A stretch of DNA of 64,000 bases, from positions 5,456,001-5,520,000 of the forward strand of contig NZ_CP151803.1 of assembly GCF_038446955.1 (NCBI RefSeq), given 5' to 3'. Shown here piece after piece: positions 52,801-61,881 of this stretch. Below the pieces are notes generated by a model, which saw nothing but the letters and a program-made list of their open reading frames with translations, was not told the origin of the DNA and searched no databases. Origin of the DNA: Pedobacter sp. FW305-3-2-15-E-R2A2. Its GTDB lineage: Bacteria; Bacteroidota; Bacteroidia; Sphingobacteriales; Sphingobacteriaceae. How positions within the stretch are numbered: the first letter of the stretch is position 1; every line of letters starts with the position of its first letter. A program made the translations under genes and the position numbers.

Positions 52801-53080
52801 TGCCAACACTGGTCAGGGCTTAGACATCCCACAAACAAAATACCTGTTAAATGGTGCCTACCTGAGGATCAAAAACATATCCCTGGGTTATACCTTACCT
52901 GCACAAATCACCAAACGTCTCAAACTAGGTCGCCTTCGCGTGTATGTATCCGGAGAAAATCTTTATGAATTCTCTACGATCAAAAAGTATGTAGATCCGG
53001 AAGCGGTAAACCAGGGTTCAAGTGCCTGGGCATACCCTTTTCAGAGAAAGTATGCAGTTGGTCTGAATCTGGATTTTTAA
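49817..53080 (+). CDS. SusC/RagA-family TonB-dependent transporter
   Basis: The 1087-residue outer-membrane transporter has a signal peptide (about 1-34). A carboxypeptidase-regulatory-like domain (about 38-115, LKGVVKDAENNGPIPSVNVS) and a TonB-box-like segment (LDEVVVVGFGSKKK) come before the plug (INIRGYTSINGGSPLVVIDG, DISSFTVLRDAASAAIYGA). The beta-barrel ends KYAVGLNLDF. The SusD partner follows after 34 bases. Neither a glycosidase nor a peptidase is adjacent, so the ligand is unknown. Control by the divergent TetR protein is inferred from the operator. Confidence 0.95.
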   Translation: MKKKLPFSPEWRNKVYPLFWTICLLFSSTISFAQTITLKGVVKDAENNGPIPSVNVSVKGSTLRASTDVNGNYVLNMVPSGSVILFTYIGYKQEERKLSGQTQLNISLSPDYGKLDEVVVVGFGSKKKINIAGAIDQISGKALESRPAANVVQALQGLSPGLNITYGGGAPGTLPVINIRGYTSINGGSPLVVIDGIPATSTDDMLRLNPSDISSFTVLRDAASAAIYGARAAFGVILITTKQGAIGKQTISYNTYASWGKPTLLPKPVTDPYIFSRVLETATDNTPWDYVNYSDEHYRWAKERSENPSIADTRINPNDPTKWAYMGSNDWYDYFFNKASFSQNHSLAFSGGVTINEKPLSYYLSADYTKENGLNKLTDDFWDRYGLRSKLGFSPLNWLKLDNNLNIYETKKALPNASITDLYYLRPTDVAKNPDGTWANTGAGNLAARLTDGGKNIENMIGFQNITSATATFLNGDLQVNGDASFKRELWKYHFDSKKYSIGYGPNDVRLEGGNGFVTENNGYLYTNAFNLYTTYKKTIGDHFFSAMAGYNSENYRYSTVNASRQGLISSSLPYLSLTSGEMRLGAGYEAYATTSAFGRLNYTFKERYILEATGRYDGSSRFPISRRWGFFPSVSGAWIASAEEFFQPLANVLSTFKLRTSYGNLGNQNPSSNPYLRDFGYIQTLPTGPSPYLINGTQQQVITSAPALAVDPNTYTWEKVSTLNMGTDIGLFKDKILIAFDYFIRDTKGMLTGAQELPGVLGTALPKQNSANLRTKGWELSVTYRDRFDLGSKPFSFETKFTLADSRAKITKFKNEQKLFSNYREDQYIGEIWGLENDGLFQNKEQIAALDQNSIVPWGALDIVPGWPRYKDLNGDHKIEKGLSSKDPKDLRIIGNSTDRYTVGANLNMDWNGFDLGIFLQGVLKRDFYPHHYLFWGPYQQPYANVYPWNLNFYRGAADSPEQRAKHSASYIAAGLADANLNSEYPVLQSWLADANTGQGLDIPQTKYLLNGAYLRIKNISLGYTLPAQITKRLKLGRLRVYVSGENLYEFSTIKKYVDPEAVNQGSSAWAYPFQRKYAVGLNLDF

Positions 53081-53114
53081 CCATCAGGTATTCATCAATA
53101 TAAAAAAATCAGTC

Positions 53115-54905
53115 ATGAAGAAAAATATATATATCCTATTCATCGTCCTTATCAGCACCTTAATGGCCTGCAAAAAAGGAGATCTGGATCGCTTTCCACA
53201 AACACAAATTGCACCTGAGCTTTTCTTTAACTCAGAAGAAGACCTGGCCTTGTACGTTAACGGACTGATCTCACAACCAGACCGGAACAGTTATCTCAAC
53301 GACCAGAGCAGCGACAACGTGGCGACCACCGCTGCGGTCGAAGTAAAAAACATTATGGGGGGCAAAGCCAATGCACAGAACATAACCTCCGGATGGAACT
53401 GGGAAAGGTTACGCAACATCAATTACTTTTTAGAGAATTACAATAAAGCCAAAGTAAGCACCGAAATCAAAAATCACTATGCCGGACTAGCCAGATACTA
53501 CCGCGCAGAATTTTACCTGGACAAGGTGAAACGCTTTTCAGATGTCCCATGGTATTCAAACACTTTAAATCCGGGTGATGATAAGTTACTTAAAGCACAG
53601 GATTCCCGCTCCCTGGTGATCGATAGCATTATGGCAGACCTGGATTTCGCTTACAAAAATACAAGGGAAAAAGTATTGAGCGGAACGCCGGGAAAATGGT
53701 CTGTAGCGACACTTTATGCCAGAGCTGCGCTTTACGAAGGTACCTACCGTAAATACCATGATGAGCTCAATCTGAAAGGTACGGCCAATGCCTTTCTTCA
53801 AACTGCAGCGAGAGTGGCCGGAGAAATCATGACTTCCAATAAATTTTCGATCTATAACACCGGCAAACCTGAACAGGATTATGCTGCTTTATTTGGAAGT
53901 CAGGACCTGAGTACAAACCCTGAAATCATCCTGGTTAATGCTTTTGACATGAGCAAAAACAGGAGCCAGAACGTAAATTCTGTAGTTTTTGGTGATTACG
54001 AACAGGCACCGGCAAAAGACTTGATTCAAAGTTACCTGATGAAGGATGGCAGCCGCTTCACGGACCTGCCGGACTTTAATAAAATCAGCTTTGTGAAAGA
54101 ATTTGAAAACCGCGATGCCCGCCTGATGCAAACCATGGCCTATCCCGGATGGATCAGGGTTCCGGATACGAAACCTTACATCCAGAGTTTAAATAAAAAC
54201 TTCACTGGTTATCATCAATTAAAAGGTTATGTAAACAGCACCGATCAAAGCATTCTGAATGGGGTAGATTTCCCGGTTTACCGCTATGCAGAAGTGCTGC
54301 TGACTTATGCGGAAGCTTTGGCGGAGCTCGGCACATTAAACCAGACTCAGCTGGATCAATCGGTCAACCTACTTAGAAAAAGAGCCGGACAGCCCAACCT
54401 GAATATGGGAACAGCAAATGCAAACCCGGATCCATTGATGGTACAACAATTTCAAAATGTAAACTCAAACATCGGTGTCATTCTGGAAATTAGAAGAGAG
54501 CGTAGAATAGAGTTTGCTTTTGAAAACACCAGATATGATGACATCATGCGATGGAAAGCAGGAAAACTATTGGCCAAAAGTCCGGAAGGCATGTATTTCC
54601 AGGGTTTAGGTAAATATGACCTGACGGGAGACGGCGTAGAAGACATCATTTTGATCGACCGTTCAATGACCATTCCTGCAGAAGATAATAAAGAATCCAA
54701 TTCTTTAGGCGTAAAACTGATGTATTACCGCACTGGGGCAATCGGTACTGATGCCACAGTTTATCTGAAAAACGGAACTGCCGGAGGCCTTATTGTGACG
54801 GAATCTGTACCCCGTAACTTTGAAGAACCTAAGTATTATTACCGCCCTGTTCCACAACAACAAGTACTTTTAAATCCTAATCTGAAACAAATATTTGGTT
54901 GGTAA
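53115..54905 (+). CDS. SusD/RagB-family outer-membrane lipoprotein
   Basis: The 596-residue lipoprotein has a lipobox (LISTLMACKKGDLD, Cys19) and classic RagB/SusD features. An N-terminal SusD-like region (LDRFPQTQIAPELFFNSEED) and TPR helices (AGLARYYRAEFYLDKVKRFS, DVPWYSNTL) come first. The C-terminal half contains FPVYRYAEVLLTYAEALAEL, LLRKRAGQPNL and the hallmark EIRRERRIEFAFENTRYDDI. It binds the ligand of the SusC transporter just upstream and closes over its pore. The size is above the usual 500-550. Confidence 0.94.
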   Translation: MKKNIYILFIVLISTLMACKKGDLDRFPQTQIAPELFFNSEEDLALYVNGLISQPDRNSYLNDQSSDNVATTAAVEVKNIMGGKANAQNITSGWNWERLRNINYFLENYNKAKVSTEIKNHYAGLARYYRAEFYLDKVKRFSDVPWYSNTLNPGDDKLLKAQDSRSLVIDSIMADLDFAYKNTREKVLSGTPGKWSVATLYARAALYEGTYRKYHDELNLKGTANAFLQTAARVAGEIMTSNKFSIYNTGKPEQDYAALFGSQDLSTNPEIILVNAFDMSKNRSQNVNSVVFGDYEQAPAKDLIQSYLMKDGSRFTDLPDFNKISFVKEFENRDARLMQTMAYPGWIRVPDTKPYIQSLNKNFTGYHQLKGYVNSTDQSILNGVDFPVYRYAEVLLTYAEALAELGTLNQTQLDQSVNLLRKRAGQPNLNMGTANANPDPLMVQQFQNVNSNIGVILEIRRERRIEFAFENTRYDDIMRWKAGKLLAKSPEGMYFQGLGKYDLTGDGVEDIILIDRSMTIPAEDNKESNSLGVKLMYYRTGAIGTDATVYLKNGTAGGLIVTESVPRNFEEPKYYYRPVPQQQVLLNPNLKQIFGW

Positions 54906-55013
54906 ACACCTGTTTTTTAACTGCCTCATCATAAAGTATGAGGCAGTTAGAAACAAGGGCTTCTGTTCTAATTTTTTTTTGTTTCTTTGTACTCGCATTT
55001 TTCAACAAATAAC

Positions 55014-55859
55014 ATGGCTTGGTTTAAGAGAGAAAAAAAAGGTATCAGTACACTGACAGAAGAAAAAAAAGAAGCGCCAGACGGTTTATGGAACAAGTGT
55101 CCTAATTGTAAAAAAGCACTCCACAGTGCTGATCTGGTTGAAAATAAATACGTTTGCCAATATTGTGACTTTCATTTAAGGGTAGGATCAAAAGAATATT
55201 TTCAGGTATTATTTGATAACGATGAGTTCAAAGAACTTTTCCCGAACCTGACTTCAGGTGATCCTTTGAATTTCACAGACAGTAAACCTTATGTAGAACG
55301 ATTGGTAGAAAGTCAGGCTAAGACTGGCTTAAAAGACGCCATCAGAGCTGCACACGGTAAAATCGAAGGCCAGGACCTGGTGATTGCCTGTATGGACTTC
55401 AATTTCATTGGTGGTTCTATGGGATCAGTAGTAGGTGAAAAAATCGCCCGTTCTATTGATTACTGTATCAAAAACAAAATCCCATTCCTGATGATCTCCA
55501 AATCCGGAGGTGCCAGAATGATGGAAGCCGCATTCTCTTTAATGCAAATGGCTAAAACTTCGGCTAAATTAGCCCTGCTAAGCCAGGCTAAAATTCCTTA
55601 CATCTCTTTACTCACAGATCCGACAACAGGTGGCGTAACGGCTTCGTATGCGATGCTGGGCGATATTAATATTGCTGAGCCTGGTGCCTTAATCGGTTTT
55701 GCAGGTCCAAGGGTAATTAAAGAGACGATTAAAAAAGACCTTCCTAAAGGATTTCAAACTGCAGAATTTGTGCAGGAACATGGTTTCCTTGATTTTATTG
55801 TTGACCGCAGGGCGATGAAAGCGAAATTAGCTGCCTTCCTTAAAATGCTCAACAACTAA
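55014..55859 (+). CDS. accD: Acetyl-CoA carboxylase carboxyltransferase subunit beta
   Basis: The 281-residue subunit starts the fatty-acid pathway with AccA by moving carboxyl from biotin to acetyl-CoA. An N-terminal zinc ribbon has C29, C32, C48 and C51 (NKCPNCKKAL, YVCQYCDFHLR). The crotonase-like core includes GGSMGSVVGEKIARSIDYC, SKSGGARMMEAAFSLMQMAK and DPTTGGVTASYAMLGDI. ATG 55014 is used rather than 54987 because MAWFKREKKGI matches the family start. It is terminated by a bidirectional hairpin at 55880-55910. Confidence 0.96.
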   Translation: MAWFKREKKGISTLTEEKKEAPDGLWNKCPNCKKALHSADLVENKYVCQYCDFHLRVGSKEYFQVLFDNDEFKELFPNLTSGDPLNFTDSKPYVERLVESQAKTGLKDAIRAAHGKIEGQDLVIACMDFNFIGGSMGSVVGEKIARSIDYCIKNKIPFLMISKSGGARMMEAAFSLMQMAKTSAKLALLSQAKIPYISLLTDPTTGGVTASYAMLGDINIAEPGALIGFAGPRVIKETIKKDLPKGFQTAEFVQEHGFLDFIVDRRAMKAKLAAFLKMLNN

Positions 55860-55878
55860 TAAAAAATTTTACTCAATA

Positions 55879-55910
55879 AAAAAGGCGGGAGCAAAACTCC
55901 CGCCTTTTTT
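55879..55910. terminator. Bidirectional terminator between accD and the GH92 gene
   Basis: GGCGGGAG (55884-55891), loop CAAAA and CTCCCGCC (55897-55904) are flanked by A-tract and T6. Confidence 0.95.
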
Positions 55911-55926
55911 GTGTTCTTGATTTCCG

Positions 55927-58224
55927 TTATTTATTCGGATCAGTAGAGAAAGAGTAAGGGAAATCTGTTTCCTTGGTTCCTCTTTGTTTATTCGGTGTTG
56001 CAGACATGTTAAAGTCCAGCGTTGCCCCTTTGGTTAGTTCTGAATGGCTCAACCAGTTTTTAGGATAGGCAGTACCATTGTATTTAAGCCCCTGAACATA
56101 CTTGTTGTCTGCGCTGTTATTGGCGGCATTGATCGTTACCGTTTTGCCATTTTCCAGGTTCAGGGTAACCTTTTTAAATAAAGGCGCACCCAATACATAC
56201 TGGTCTGTTGCAGGCGTTACCGGATAAAAGCCCATTGCAGAGAAGATGTACCATGCAGAAGTCTGCCCGTTATCTTCATCTCCACAATAACCATCAGGTG
56301 TCGCTTTATACATACGGTCCATCGTTTCTCTTACCCAATATTGCGTTTTCCATGGTGCGCCTGCATAATTATACAGATAGATCATGTGCTGGATCGGCTG
56401 GTTACCATGTGCATACTGTCCCATATTGGCGATCTGCATTTCGCGGATTTCATGAATGACACTTCCATAATAGCTTTCGTCATATATCGGAGGTAAGCTA
56501 AAAACAGAATCAAGTTTGCTGACAAACTTCTCTTTACCGCCCATTAACTTCGATAATCCGTCGATATCCTGAAATACAGACCAGGAATAATGCCAGCTGT
56601 TTCCTTCTGTAAATGCATCACCCCATTTAAAAGGATTAAACGGCGACTGGAAAGAACCGTCTTTATTTTTACCCCTCATCAGTCCACTTGAAGGATCGAA
56701 CAGGTTTTTATAGTTCATACTGCGTTTTGCGTATAAATCAAGTTCTGCTTTTGGCTTTTTCAATGCTTTACCCAATTGATAAATGGTAAAATCATCATAG
56801 GCATATTCTAAAGTACGCGCTGCATTCTCATTGATTTTCACATCATAGGGTACATATCCCAATTCATTGTAATACTTCACTCCTGCCCTTCCTACAGCTT
56901 CTAAAGGACCTTCATTATTGGCTCCATGTGTCAATGCGTCATACAAAGTATTGATATCGTAACCGCGAAGTCCTTTAATGTAGGCATCAGCCACTACAGA
57001 AGCAGAATTGTTTCCTACCATCACATTGGCATATCCAGGGCTCGACCATTCCGGCAACCATCCTCCTTCTTTGTAATCATTGATCAGTCCTTCCTGCATT
57101 TCTTTATTGATTGAAGGATATACCAGGTTCAGGAAGGGATATAAGGCCCTGAAAGTATCCCAAAATCCGGTTCCGGCAAACATATAGCCAGGTAAGATCT
57201 TTCCATTATAAGGACTCCAGTGTACAATTTTATTGCTGGCATCCAATTCATATAGTTTATTGGGAAAGAACAAAGTCCGGTAAAAGCTCGAATAAAAGGT
57301 TCTGGTCTGATCTACGGTTCCACCTTCTACGGCTACCCTGCTCAGTGTTTTATTCCAGATTGCTTTTGCTTTTGCTTTAGTGGCATCGAAAGAATCATTC
57401 GCTAATTCTCTCTTTAAATTCAGCTCCGCCTGCTCAAAACTAATGAAAGAGGAAGCCACTTTCATCGTTACCTTTTCCCCTTTTGTGGTTTTAAACCCGA
57501 TAATCGCACCGGAATGATCGGCTTTGATTTCCAGCTCATCCTTCAGCAATTCTTTTCCTTTCCAGGCATTTGCCGAGCTGAAGTCCTTATCAAAATAAGC
57601 CACAAAATAATTCTTGAAGTTTTCCGGAGTTAGCTTATGACTGTGTCTGGTAGTATAACCAATGATTTTTCTTTCTTTAGGGAAGATCTTAATGTAAGAT
57701 CCCTTATCAAAAGCATCCAGCACGACAAAAGAGCTGTCGGACTTTGGAAAAGTAAATCTGAACTGAGCAGCCCTTTCTGTCGGCGTAATTTCTGTGGTTA
57801 CATCTGCATCTGCAAGGTAAACACTATAATAATAAGGTTTCGCAACTTCTGCTTTATGAGAATACCAGCTGGCGCGATCGTCCTGCTCAAACTTCTTTTT
57901 ACCCGTCACCGGCATAATAGAGAATTGTCCGTAGTCGTTCATCCATGGAGATGGCTGATGGGTTTGCTTAAAGCCGCGGATTTTATCGGCATCGTAAGTA
58001 TAAGCCCAGCCATCACCCATTTTACCGGTCTGAGGAGTCCAGAAATTCATTCCCCATGGTAAAGCAATGGTGGGATAAGTATTTCCGTTAGACATGGAAG
58101 GCTTGCTGGCTGTTCCCATTAAAGGATTGATCCATTCTACTGGATCGCTCAGCTTACCCAAGTTTTGCGCAAAAGCCGAAGAGCAGCCTGCAATTAATAA
58201 TGCGGTTAGGTATCGTTTCATCAT
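55927..58224 (-). CDS. GH92 family alpha-mannosidase, secreted
   Basis: The 765-residue glycoside hydrolase starts with a signal sequence that can be read as a lipobox (LLIAGC, Cys14) or as ordinary signal peptidase cleavage after SAFA. GH92 marks are WINPLMGTASKPSMSNGNTY, a TFRALYPFLNLVYP-like domain junction, the core ADAYIKGLRGYDINTLYDA, GNSWHYSWSVFQDI and GDEDNGQTSAWYIFSAMG, all with the calcium-dependent exo-mannosidase pattern. It should remove terminal alpha-linked mannose from N-glycan-like oligosaccharides. No SusCD pair is adjacent on the same strand, so it is not part of an obvious PUL. Confidence 0.93.
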   Translation of the reverse strand: MMKRYLTALLIAGCSSAFAQNLGKLSDPVEWINPLMGTASKPSMSNGNTYPTIALPWGMNFWTPQTGKMGDGWAYTYDADKIRGFKQTHQPSPWMNDYGQFSIMPVTGKKKFEQDDRASWYSHKAEVAKPYYYSVYLADADVTTEITPTERAAQFRFTFPKSDSSFVVLDAFDKGSYIKIFPKERKIIGYTTRHSHKLTPENFKNYFVAYFDKDFSSANAWKGKELLKDELEIKADHSGAIIGFKTTKGEKVTMKVASSFISFEQAELNLKRELANDSFDATKAKAKAIWNKTLSRVAVEGGTVDQTRTFYSSFYRTLFFPNKLYELDASNKIVHWSPYNGKILPGYMFAGTGFWDTFRALYPFLNLVYPSINKEMQEGLINDYKEGGWLPEWSSPGYANVMVGNNSASVVADAYIKGLRGYDINTLYDALTHGANNEGPLEAVGRAGVKYYNELGYVPYDVKINENAARTLEYAYDDFTIYQLGKALKKPKAELDLYAKRSMNYKNLFDPSSGLMRGKNKDGSFQSPFNPFKWGDAFTEGNSWHYSWSVFQDIDGLSKLMGGKEKFVSKLDSVFSLPPIYDESYYGSVIHEIREMQIANMGQYAHGNQPIQHMIYLYNYAGAPWKTQYWVRETMDRMYKATPDGYCGDEDNGQTSAWYIFSAMGFYPVTPATDQYVLGAPLFKKVTLNLENGKTVTINAANNSADNKYVQGLKYNGTAYPKNWLSHSELTKGATLDFNMSATPNKQRGTKETDFPYSFSTDPNK

Positions 58225-58792
58225 TGTGGTCTTGATAAATAAAATTATAATATTTGGTTCAAAATCTTGCTTCTCATATACGAAATCGGCACAAAGCCGG
58301 AATCCAACGTTGATATGGAGGAATTCGTCTTTCGTTATTTCTTTTATATTCTCATCTAAAAAACGTTTTAGCTAAGCTCTAAAGTAATAGATTTTTGTGG
58401 AATAACTAAATAAAAAGTATAACATTTTGGTTAAAGAGCCCGGGAGATAGTAAAACGTTTTATTTATTGAACTGATCTGAATGAAATTAAACATCAAAAA
58501 AGGTAAAAGCCAGGATCATGTTTAGACAGGAATGACGTAAAATAAAGTATTTTATTCCTGAATAAAGTTTACCGCAGGGGCGGCTTCAGGACAGCTAAAT
58601 ACCTGCTTCTACCTATACGCGCTCTAACCAGGCTCTATACACGCTCTATACTCGGTGCCCACCCGCTTGAAAGCGTGTTAAAGACGGGTAAGCAACGTGT
58701 AAATATTGAGTATAAAACAAGTGATTTCCGGCCTTGTTTCCAGGCAGGTATAAAGCAGCTAAAAGGAAGATATCATGCGTGTTAAAACCAGC
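58225..58792. other. 568-bp gene-free region upstream of GH92
   Basis: No credible coding sequence is seen. The left 250 bases are AT-rich and likely hold the GH92 promoter on the minus strand. The right part is less AT-rich and contains the 11-bp periodic repeat described separately. Confidence 0.5.
58611..58665. repeat. Array of 11-bp near-repeats
   Basis: Successive 11-base units read CTCTAACCAGG (58622-58632), CTCTATACACG (58633-58643) and CTCTATACTCG (58644-58654). A degenerate unit (ACCTATACGCG, 58611-58621) precedes and GTGCCCACCCG follows. The period equals about one helical turn, so repeats would line up on one DNA face. Confidence 0.6.
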
Positions 58793-59326
58793 TTAACGAG
58801 CCGGTGTCAGATAGACTTTATTTTTGATCTTTTCTGCAAGCGGACTGGCCTCCTGATCGGACAACATCCTGTTGCTCATCAATAGAAAAGGAAAAGATGC
58901 TTTCGGATTACCATAAGCAGGCTGCCGGTAAGGAAGAGACAGGATATGATAACCCAATCTTTCATAAAAAGCGATCCTTCTAATGGAAAAAGAATCTTCA
59001 GGGTGTTCTACTTCCAGAATAATCGTTCCCGGTAACTGTTCCTTATAGTGATCCAGCACACGGGCACCATAATTTTGTCCGCGAAGGCTGGAATCAACTG
59101 CAAAATGTTCAATGAAATAGCAACCATCGATTTCCCACCAGGTGATCAAACCAATGTTTTCATCCGCAGTATGCACCAGATCAAGGTGCATCTCTTTGGC
59201 ATCAGGAACCAGTTGAAGAAGGGAAGCCCAGTCCCTCCGCTCATGCGGAGGGAAGGCATCCTCATATAATTTTTTGATAAAAGTCAGCGCCGGATCGTTT
59301 ACCGACGTGATGCGTTGAAACTGCAT
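58793..59326 (-). CDS. GNAT family N-acetyltransferase
   Basis: The 177-residue acetyltransferase has motif A in VDSSLRGQNYGARVLDHYK and a closing strand (RIAFYERLGYHIL). The N-terminal segment (KLYEDAFPPHERRDWASLL) resembles the GNAT subgroup seen in Bacteroidota. The substrate is unknown. It is the last gene of a minus-strand operon with glmM and the cysteine desulfurase, 12 bases after the latter. Confidence 0.9.
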   Translation of the reverse strand: MQFQRITSVNDPALTFIKKLYEDAFPPHERRDWASLLQLVPDAKEMHLDLVHTADENIGLITWWEIDGCYFIEHFAVDSSLRGQNYGARVLDHYKEQLPGTIILEVEHPEDSFSIRRIAFYERLGYHILSLPYRQPAYGNPKASFPFLLMSNRMLSDQEASPLAEKIKNKVYLTPAR

Positions 59327-59338
59327 AGAAAGATTACT

Positions 59339-60493
59339 TTATGCAGTAACGTTTTGACTTACAATATGTTTTACTTTATCGATCACGATATCCAGTTCTT
59401 CCTTAGTATTGTACTTACTGAAAGAGAACCTTACCGAAGGTCGGTTCGGATCGGCATTAATGCCATTCAGTACATGTGAACCGATATTAGAGCCCGAAGA
59501 ACAGGCGCTACCACCAGAAGCAGAGATGCCATTGATATCCAGGTTAAACAACAGCATATCAGACATGTCCATCGCCGGAAAAGAAACATTCAATACGGTA
59601 TATAAACTTTTATCCGCATCCGTTTCCCCGTTAAAATTTAGATCTGCAATTTCTGTACTCAACCTGTTTTTAAGGTAATCTTTCAGTTCCTGAATGTGGT
59701 GCTGGTGACTTTCCATTTCTGAATAAGCAATTTCCAGGGCCTTCGCCAAGCCAATAATACCATATACATTTTCTGTTCCACCACGCATATTGCGCTCCTG
59801 GGCACCACCGTGAATCAGTGGACTGATCTTGATGTTATGGTTTACAAAAAGAAAACCTACCCCTTTTGGTCCATGTAATTTATGTGCTGCACAAACGATG
59901 AAATGGGCCTTTAGTTTCCTGACATCATGTACATAATGTCCCATGGTCTGAACTGTATCACAATGATAAATTGCCTCATACTGCTCGCAGATCTCTCCTA
60001 CACGTTCAATATCTGTTAGCGTTCCCAGTTCATTATTCGCATGCATCAGGGATACAAAACTGCGTTCGTTGTCTTTCAACAACTCTTCCAGATGTGCATA
60101 ATCTACATTTCCCTTTTCATCAATATTCACAAAGCTCAGCTTGTCGATCACTCCCTGCTTCAACAACATCGTTAAAGTATGCTCTACTGCATGGTGCTCA
60201 ATTTTCGAAGTGATGGCATGTTTAATATTATAGGCTGCAATGCCACAACGAATCGCGGTATTGTCTGCTTCCGTACCTCCAGAGGTAAAAAAGATCTCTG
60301 CAGGAGTCGCATTTAAAAGACCGGCAACTGTTTTTCTTGCTTTTTCCACCAATGTACGTACTTCTCTGCCCTGAGCATGAATTGCAGATGGATTTCCGTA
60401 ATGATTAGTCATCACGTTCACCATCTCCGCGATCACCTCTGCATCAAGAGGCGTCGTTGCCGCGTTATCCAAATAGATCCTGTTTGTCTGCAT
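59339..60493 (-). CDS. Cysteine desulfurase (IscS/NifS class)
   Basis: The 384-residue PLP enzyme removes sulfur from cysteine for iron-sulfur clusters and tRNA thiolation. The PLP Lys is K205 (CAAHKLHGPKGVGFLF) and the active-site Cys is C331 in SGGSACSSGS. The N-terminus (IYLDNAATTPLDAEV) and HANNELGTLTDI are typical. The Cys-loop is the longer, class I (IscS/NifS) type. Its first base overlaps the end of glmM (TAATG), and a GNAT gene follows by 12 bases. No iscU or suf gene is in the window. Confidence 0.94.
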   Translation of the reverse strand: MQTNRIYLDNAATTPLDAEVIAEMVNVMTNHYGNPSAIHAQGREVRTLVEKARKTVAGLLNATPAEIFFTSGGTEADNTAIRCGIAAYNIKHAITSKIEHHAVEHTLTMLLKQGVIDKLSFVNIDEKGNVDYAHLEELLKDNERSFVSLMHANNELGTLTDIERVGEICEQYEAIYHCDTVQTMGHYVHDVRKLKAHFIVCAAHKLHGPKGVGFLFVNHNIKISPLIHGGAQERNMRGGTENVYGIIGLAKALEIAYSEMESHQHHIQELKDYLKNRLSTEIADLNFNGETDADKSLYTVLNVSFPAMDMSDMLLFNLDINGISASGGSACSSGSNIGSHVLNGINADPNRPSVRFSFSKYNTKEELDIVIDKVKHIVSQNVTA

Positions 60494-61881
60494 TAGTTCA
60501 ATTTTAAAATTTCTTTAATATCTGATATGATTTTCGAAGCAAGGTTCTCTGCAACAGTTTCGCTGCCGGCCTCACTGTAAATACGAATGATCGGTTCAGT
60601 ATTTGACCTGCGCAAATGAACCCATTCTTTATCAAATTCAATTTTCAACCCATCAATCGTACTGGTAGGCTGGTTTTTATATTTCTCCTGAACTTTCAGC
60701 AACAAAGCATCGATGTCCATTTCAGGAGTCAGGGTAATTTTATTCTTAGAAATGTAATAAGCTGGATAGCTACTTCTCAAAAGAGAAACAGACTTGCCAA
60801 ACTTCGCGAGATGGGTCAGGAATAATCCAATTCCAACCAGTGCATCGCGGCCGTAATGAGATTCCGGATAGATGATTCCACCATTACCTTCACCGCCAAT
60901 CACCGCATTGGTTGCTTTCATTTGGTTCACTACATTCACCTCTCCCACTGCAGAAGCATTATACTCCCCTCCTGCTCTTTCCGTCACATCTCTCAATGCT
61001 CTGGTCGAAGACAAGTTAGAAACTGTATTTCCAGGGGTATTTTTAATTACATAATCCGCAACTGCAACCAGGGTATATTCTTCGCCAAACATTCCGCCAT
61101 CTTCACATACAAAGGCCAAACGGTCTACATCCGGGTCAACTACAATTCCTAAATCTGCATTTTTCTCTTTTACGAGTTTAGCAATTTCAGTCAGGTTTTC
61201 CGGCAATGGTTCCGGGTTGTGAGGGAAATGACCGTCTGGAGTACAGTACAACTCATAAACGGTTTTCACGCCCAATGCCTTTAATAAAGCCGGTACAAAA
61301 ATCCCTCCTGTAGAGTTTACACAATCAATGGCAATCTTAAAATTGGCTGCTTTGATCGCTTCTACATCTACCAATGGCAGGGCAAGAACGGCATCTATAT
61401 GTTTCTGTAAATACGTATCGTTATTGGTCACTTTACCCAGATCATCAACATCAGCAAAGCTGAATTCTGCTTTTTCAGCAATGTCTAAAAGTTCTTTTCC
61501 ATCCGCATCGCTGATGAATTCCCCTCTTTCATTGAGTAATTTTAAAGCATTCCATTGTTTAGGATTGTGACTTGCCGTTAAGATGATTCCGCCACCTGCT
61601 TTTTCAAGCGGAACAGCGATTTCTACAGTTGGCGTAGTCGATAAGCCAAGGTCAATGACCTCAATTCCCAAGCCCTGAAGTGTGCCAATCACGAGGTGGT
61701 TCACCATTTCTCCGGAGATCCTGGCGTCACGACCGACAACAATTTTTTTAATGTTCGTTTTATTGATGATCCAGGAGCCGTAAGCTGCCGTAAATTTAAC
61801 GATATCAATAGGAGTCAAACCATTACCGGCAATTCCACCGATGGTTCCTCTTATTCCAGAGATAGATTTTATTAGTGTCAA
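60493..61881 (-). CDS. glmM: Phosphoglucosamine mutase (phosphohexomutase family)
   Basis: The 462-residue alpha-D-phosphohexomutase probably interconverts glucosamine-6-P and glucosamine-1-P for UDP-GlcNAc; phosphomannomutase is the alternative. The phosphoserine is S104 (LTASHNPKQWNALKL), the Mg loop is DPDVDRLAF, the sugar-binding loop GEGNGGIIYPE and the phosphate-binding loop RRSNTEPIIRIYSEA. Translation appears to start with TTG 61881 (then TLIKSISGIRGTIGG); the ATG at 61977 would give a hydrophobic leader and overlap the divergent gene. It fits next to murA-type wall genes elsewhere in the window. Confidence 0.9.
   Translation of the reverse strand: MTLIKSISGIRGTIGGIAGNGLTPIDIVKFTAAYGSWIINKTNIKKIVVGRDARISGEMVNHLVIGTLQGLGIEVIDLGLSTTPTVEIAVPLEKAGGGIILTASHNPKQWNALKLLNERGEFISDADGKELLDIAEKAEFSFADVDDLGKVTNNDTYLQKHIDAVLALPLVDVEAIKAANFKIAIDCVNSTGGIFVPALLKALGVKTVYELYCTPDGHFPHNPEPLPENLTEIAKLVKEKNADLGIVVDPDVDRLAFVCEDGGMFGEEYTLVAVADYVIKNTPGNTVSNLSSTRALRDVTERAGGEYNASAVGEVNVVNQMKATNAVIGGEGNGGIIYPESHYGRDALVGIGLFLTHLAKFGKSVSLLRSSYPAYYISKNKITLTPEMDIDALLLKVQEKYKNQPTSTIDGLKIEFDKEWVHLRRSNTEPIIRIYSEAGSETVAENLASKIISDIKEILKLN

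Noticed and set aside
54987..55013. Upstream in-frame ATG for accD
   Set aside because: The extra nine residues are not conserved and the usual MAWFKR-type start is at 55014.
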